In this document: positions 60,224 to 64,000 of the stretch, one piece after another
How positions within the stretch are numbered: position 1 is the stretch's first letter
Layout: each line of letters opens with the position of its first letter
Made by a program: the position numbers and the translations under genes
The notes under the pieces: generated by a model
Told to the model about the DNA's origin: nothing
The model's input: only the letters and a program-made list of their open reading frames with translations
The model's database searches: none
From: Naumovozyma dairenensis CBS 421
Taxonomy: Eukaryota > Ascomycota > Saccharomycetes > Saccharomycetales > Saccharomycetaceae
Reading direction: 5' to 3'
Length of the DNA: 64,000 nt
Assembly (NCBI RefSeq): GCF_000227115.2
Contig: NC_016487.1
Span: forward strand, 186,001 to 250,000

Positions 60224-63103
60224 ATGAGCAAAGAAAATAAGGTTCTATCAAAATCCAAAACCCTGAAAGATATATTAGAGAAAGGTCCAGACTTTATCAA
60301 TAATACACCTTTAGATAATTTCTTCAAAGAATTAAATGATGATTTCCTTTCAAAAATACCTGATACCTGCGATGACAAAAGTCTCTATGATTATATGGGG
60401 TATGAAGATAACCATAAATTCGTTTTCAAATTACTTTCTTATTTTGATAAGTTATATGAATTAACAACGCAATTACAATCAGAAATAGCAAAGAAAGATC
60501 AAAATTTATTACCTGTTTCATTACATGATGTTAAATACATGGATAGATTACTAAACTTACTATTATTTCATGGTATTACTATAAATTTACCATCATCAGA
60601 ATTACGAAATCTCACCCCAATTTCTAATAATCTAACCGCCTCAATGGTTTCACCTTCATACCAACCTGATGAGCTCACATTGCGAGAAGTTACATCGAGA
60701 TTATTAAACATTATAATGAGCTCAAATATTACCAATTATATAAGGACTGCACTGCTTAGAGGACCAGCATATCCCATGCTCTACCTTAGTCAATTAATTA
60801 TTTCAATTGAACAACAACAAGAAGAAGAGTCAATTCCAATTTTGTATGATTTGGAATCGATACAAGATACCTATACGCTATACGTGATGTATACAAATTT
60901 TATTCAATGTTTACCATCATCATCATCCCCTTCACATAATGTCATTGCTATGAGAAAGTTCATAATGAACAAATTAGCAACATTACCTATACGTAGAACG
61001 GAAGACGGTATCATAACACTAATTGATTTCATATTAGGTACAAGGGAAGACATGGAAGTAACGAACTTACCGAATAAATTTGAAAGGATTTATTCAGTAT
61101 TAATGAGTATTCCTCAAGGTATGCGGCCCGGCAAATACCTATCCTTACTATTTCCACAATTATATCATTGCCTTTCGTTGATTGATCGTCCGGAGGTGAT
61201 TACCTGTGTGAATGGACTTGTGAGTAGATTTTTCATGAGGAATAAGAAGATTGTCAGAGATTTTCTTTGGAAGCCGGTGGGGGATGTCTTATGTAATTTG
61301 GATGGACGAGATTTTGATTTTAGACAGTTAAATGATTGTATTAATGTTTTAATTTCTTTGTCGAAAAATAATGATGTCGAGGTTGTTTCCGATTTGATTG
61401 TATTTCTAGATTGGAAAAAGTTTTTCTTAAATTTATGGATTTATTGTTTGTTTTTAAAGAAAAATGAAGATAAAGTATTGAATGTGAAGGAAAGGGAGAA
61501 TGAAAATGTTCCAGTGGTTCCATATTTTGAAGTTATACTTTCACTTTTGAAGACTTTTTTCATCCTGAATGATGGGAAATTTGATGTTTTGAATCTTTTA
61601 AGTTTAAATTTAGTAAATTTTGAACATGAAAATTGGAAATATATGATTGATTTAGAGAATGGAATGCCATATATTGCAAATAAAGCAGAATCAATACTGA
61701 ATGAACTAAATTTAAATGAAGGTACGGATGATGAAAATAAATTGAATGAAATTTCAAATTTTTTCAATGCTATGGATCTTGCTGTTCAATTATATATTGA
61801 CTTATTGAAATTAATTAATGACGATGAAAAGACAAAAGATATATTTTTAACCATATTAAACAGATGGGTGAAAAAAACCACATCCAGACATGACCAGTCC
61901 ACTCTCTCTCTTGGGGAAGAAGATGATATAAATGGGAATGTTATGGTATTGATTGATTTGAAACTGCTGGAGAAAATGAATCAAGAATTCAAAACGGATA
62001 TTATCAAGCAAACCAAGGATGTTTTAACTGTGATTAATGATTTAGTCGACTTCGTACAATTTCAAGATGATAAATTGAAGGAAGAAGAAGAAACTGTTGA
62101 CTCAGACGATGAAGATGAGGAGGATGAAGAGGAGACTGCTAGTGAACAGAAACCAGTGGAATTACCTCATATTTCAACAGCATTTAAAACCATTTTAGAG
62201 TTATTCTCCTACACACTCAATAATTCGACAAAAAATTATCTGTTACAATATAAGAATATTTTATCAAGTATTGATGAGAAACTAATGAAGTTTATTAACA
62301 ACGTTCCTGAATGTAAGACATTGCATGAAAATGTACAATCAGTTTTGAATGATCAACAGTTTGACAAAATGGGACCTGAAGCAGAACTCGTTGATGAAGA
62401 ATTAGAAAAGGACAAAGAGACCTTACATAGAGTTATGATGGATTTGAATGATCCATTAGTTCCAATAAAAGCTCATGGGTTAGTAGAATTAAGACAATTA
62501 ATTAAGAAGAAATCTAAGGTTATCGATGTGGATAGGGGTGTACAAATTCATTTACAATTTATGAAGAATCAAGATCCTTTCATATATATGAACGCAATCA
62601 AAGGGTTTGCATCATTGATTCAATTAGAAACTGACAAAACTATGAACGTGTTGTTAGAGTTTTACCGTGATGATAAGAGTCGTAATAAATTGGATGATAT
62701 ACTTAAAGTTGGCGAGATATTTATAAATTATGTTCAATATGAAAACAAATTACTTGGTAGTCATTATGCTAATCTATTAGTTGATGTTTGTTTAGATAAG
62801 ATTAAGACACATAATGGGTTAGATAATAGGATCAGAATGTCTTCGATGTCCATATTAGGTATTATTTTACAAGTGAACGCTATTGGTGTTCAATCTAGAG
62901 TAAATGAGATGGTAGATTGTGCCGTCGGAATATTACATTTAGAGACTGGAGAAGATGAGGCAATTATGAGAAGAGCCGCTGTACATTTAATCCACGATCT
63001 TTTCTCCAATGATGGAATATCATCAAATCTATCTGCGGAATATGGTCCAGAAAGATTAAAAACGTTGTTAGAGTACACAAGAACAAAGATACGGATGATC
63101 TAG
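60224..63103 (+). CDS. RTP1: Rtp1/Tango6-family HEAT-repeat protein
   Basis: The protein is 959 aa (S. cerevisiae Rtp1 981). It is helical throughout, consistent with HEAT/ARM-type repeats. An acidic linker (DSDDEDEEDEEE) lies near 625-640. The C-terminal part holds the conserved family block (about 730-959: DPLVPIKAHGLVELRQLIKK, DPFIYMNAIKGFASLIQLE, NRIRMSSMSILGIILQVNAI, RRAAVHLIHDLF). Role in yeast: helps import RNA polymerase II into the nucleus and interacts with Rpb subunits, nucleoporins and R2TP components. It is followed by the Hsp90 gene, as in YMR185W-YMR186W. Confidence 0.92.
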   Translation: MSKENKVLSKSKTLKDILEKGPDFINNTPLDNFFKELNDDFLSKIPDTCDDKSLYDYMGYEDNHKFVFKLLSYFDKLYELTTQLQSEIAKKDQNLLPVSLHDVKYMDRLLNLLLFHGITINLPSSELRNLTPISNNLTASMVSPSYQPDELTLREVTSRLLNIIMSSNITNYIRTALLRGPAYPMLYLSQLIISIEQQQEEESIPILYDLESIQDTYTLYVMYTNFIQCLPSSSSPSHNVIAMRKFIMNKLATLPIRRTEDGIITLIDFILGTREDMEVTNLPNKFERIYSVLMSIPQGMRPGKYLSLLFPQLYHCLSLIDRPEVITCVNGLVSRFFMRNKKIVRDFLWKPVGDVLCNLDGRDFDFRQLNDCINVLISLSKNNDVEVVSDLIVFLDWKKFFLNLWIYCLFLKKNEDKVLNVKERENENVPVVPYFEVILSLLKTFFILNDGKFDVLNLLSLNLVNFEHENWKYMIDLENGMPYIANKAESILNELNLNEGTDDENKLNEISNFFNAMDLAVQLYIDLLKLINDDEKTKDIFLTILNRWVKKTTSRHDQSTLSLGEEDDINGNVMVLIDLKLLEKMNQEFKTDIIKQTKDVLTVINDLVDFVQFQDDKLKEEEETVDSDDEDEEDEEETASEQKPVELPHISTAFKTILELFSYTLNNSTKNYLLQYKNILSSIDEKLMKFINNVPECKTLHENVQSVLNDQQFDKMGPEAELVDEELEKDKETLHRVMMDLNDPLVPIKAHGLVELRQLIKKKSKVIDVDRGVQIHLQFMKNQDPFIYMNAIKGFASLIQLETDKTMNVLLEFYRDDKSRNKLDDILKVGEIFINYVQYENKLLGSHYANLLVDVCLDKIKTHNGLDNRIRMSSMSILGIILQVNAIGVQSRVNEMVDCAVGILHLETGEDEAIMRRAAVHLIHDLFSNDGISSNLSAEYGPERLKTLLEYTRTKIRMI

Positions 63104-63288
63104 TATGTGAGCAAATCAATGAGTTGTTGTCTATCATGAACTGTTAGGTACGTTAGTACATAGGCTTGTAGGTAGGTAGAGAGATAGATACACGCGATGA
63201 ATATATAGGGAGATAGACGTTATCACGGAGATATAGCAAATTTATTACAAAATAACACAAAATAATTAGTGACGCGCGCACTCTGGCG

Positions 63289-63295
63289 TTACCCG
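63289..63295 (+). promoter_or_regulatory. Reb1-type site TTACCCG
   Basis: Exact core match, about 320 bp upstream of the Hsp90 start codon. Confidence 0.6.
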
Positions 63296-63314
63296 GGGCT
63301 CATGGAATCTGAAA

Positions 63315-63342
63315 GAATCTTGGAGAATTTCCATGGAAGTTT
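63315..63342 (+). promoter_or_regulatory. Heat-shock element with 5-bp phasing
   Basis: Triplets spaced exactly 5 bp apart read GAA, TTG, GAA, TCC, GGA, TTT, an imperfect but correctly phased series of nGAAn/nTTCn units. This is the target of the heat-shock factor trimer. Confidence 0.7.
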
Positions 63343-63447
63343 TCTTTTCTTTCCACTTTCTTCCGTGAGCTTCCATCGACCATCAACTTTTAACCGCCTA
63401 CGTAACATACGGAACACAAGGAAGGAAACAAGGATAGAACTAACAAC

Positions 63448-63455
63448 TATATATA
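63448..63455 (+). promoter_or_regulatory. TATA box of the Hsp90 gene
   Basis: TATATATA lies about 160 bp before the start codon, downstream of the heat-shock units. Confidence 0.6.
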
Positions 63456-63588
63456 TGGCAGGGATAATTGCCACCTTCCCCTGCTGTTGGTACGATCGAA
63501 CAATTACTCTTTTTCTTGGATGATTTATAGATTCATTTCTATCTTTAATCTTTCGAAATTGGAAACCACCAGTTCTTCATAGAAGTAA

Positions 63589-64000
<412 letters not shown>

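Overview
The window is a stretch of nuclear chromosome from a budding yeast of the family Saccharomycetaceae. The evidence is compact intron-poor genes, A/T-rich intergenic DNA, an intron-containing tRNA-Pro(UGG), Q/N-rich proteins and, above all, gene order. From left to right the genes correspond to S. cerevisiae YGL129C-YGL139W (RSM23, CEG1, SNT2, ITC1, PCL10, MRM2, SEC27, YGL138C position, FLC3) and then run without interruption into YMR172W-YMR186W (HOT1, DDR48, PAI3, SIP18, ECM5, MMT1, SPT21, YMR181C, RGM1/USV1, SSO2, ADD37, RTP1, HSC82). Two genes that S. cerevisiae keeps on the sister chromosome XVI track (YPL225W and NEW1) are inserted between MMT and SPT21. Strands agree with S. cerevisiae throughout once each block is oriented. 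Genes expected in the ancestral order (RPL1, BMS1, SAR1, FMP40, ALG5, CTL1/CET1, FAS2, YMR178W) are missing. I infer a post-whole-genome-duplication species with its own pattern of reciprocal gene loss. A Naumovozyma- or Kazachstania-like genus is my guess, but the genus is not resolved.

Layout: 24 protein genes (RSM23 cut at the left edge, the Hsp90 gene cut at the right edge) and one tRNA. Positions 1-13.5 kb hold mitochondrial translation, mRNA capping and chromatin genes. The stretch from 13.5 to 15.9 kb is gene-poor, with tRNA-Pro and one ambiguous base (N). From 15.9 to 24.3 kb lie MRM2, SEC27, a secreted unknown and a flavin carrier. From 25.5 to 32 kb there is a run of osmotic and desiccation-stress genes (HOT1, DDR48, PAI3, SIP18-like). 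From 32.5 to 44.4 kb lie ECM5, MMT, the eEF1A chaperone gene and NEW1. SPT21, a small unknown and the USV1/RGM1 zinc-finger gene occupy 46.9-52 kb. SSO sits between two large gene-free stretches (3.6 kb and 2.6 kb), followed by ADD37, RTP1 and HSC82/HSP82.

I see no operon-like, viral or CRISPR system and no convincing new multi-gene system. The most interesting material is regulatory. There is a cluster of telomere-like AGGGTTA/TAACCCT motifs upstream of HOT1, MluI boxes upstream of SPT21 and a PAC/RRPE pair upstream of NEW1. A 9-bp inverted repeat carries stress elements upstream of USV1/RGM1, phased heat-shock units sit upstream of the Hsp90 gene, and a TACGTA hexamer recurs across intergenic DNA. 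I could run no database search. Identities rest on recognised motifs, family lengths and synteny.
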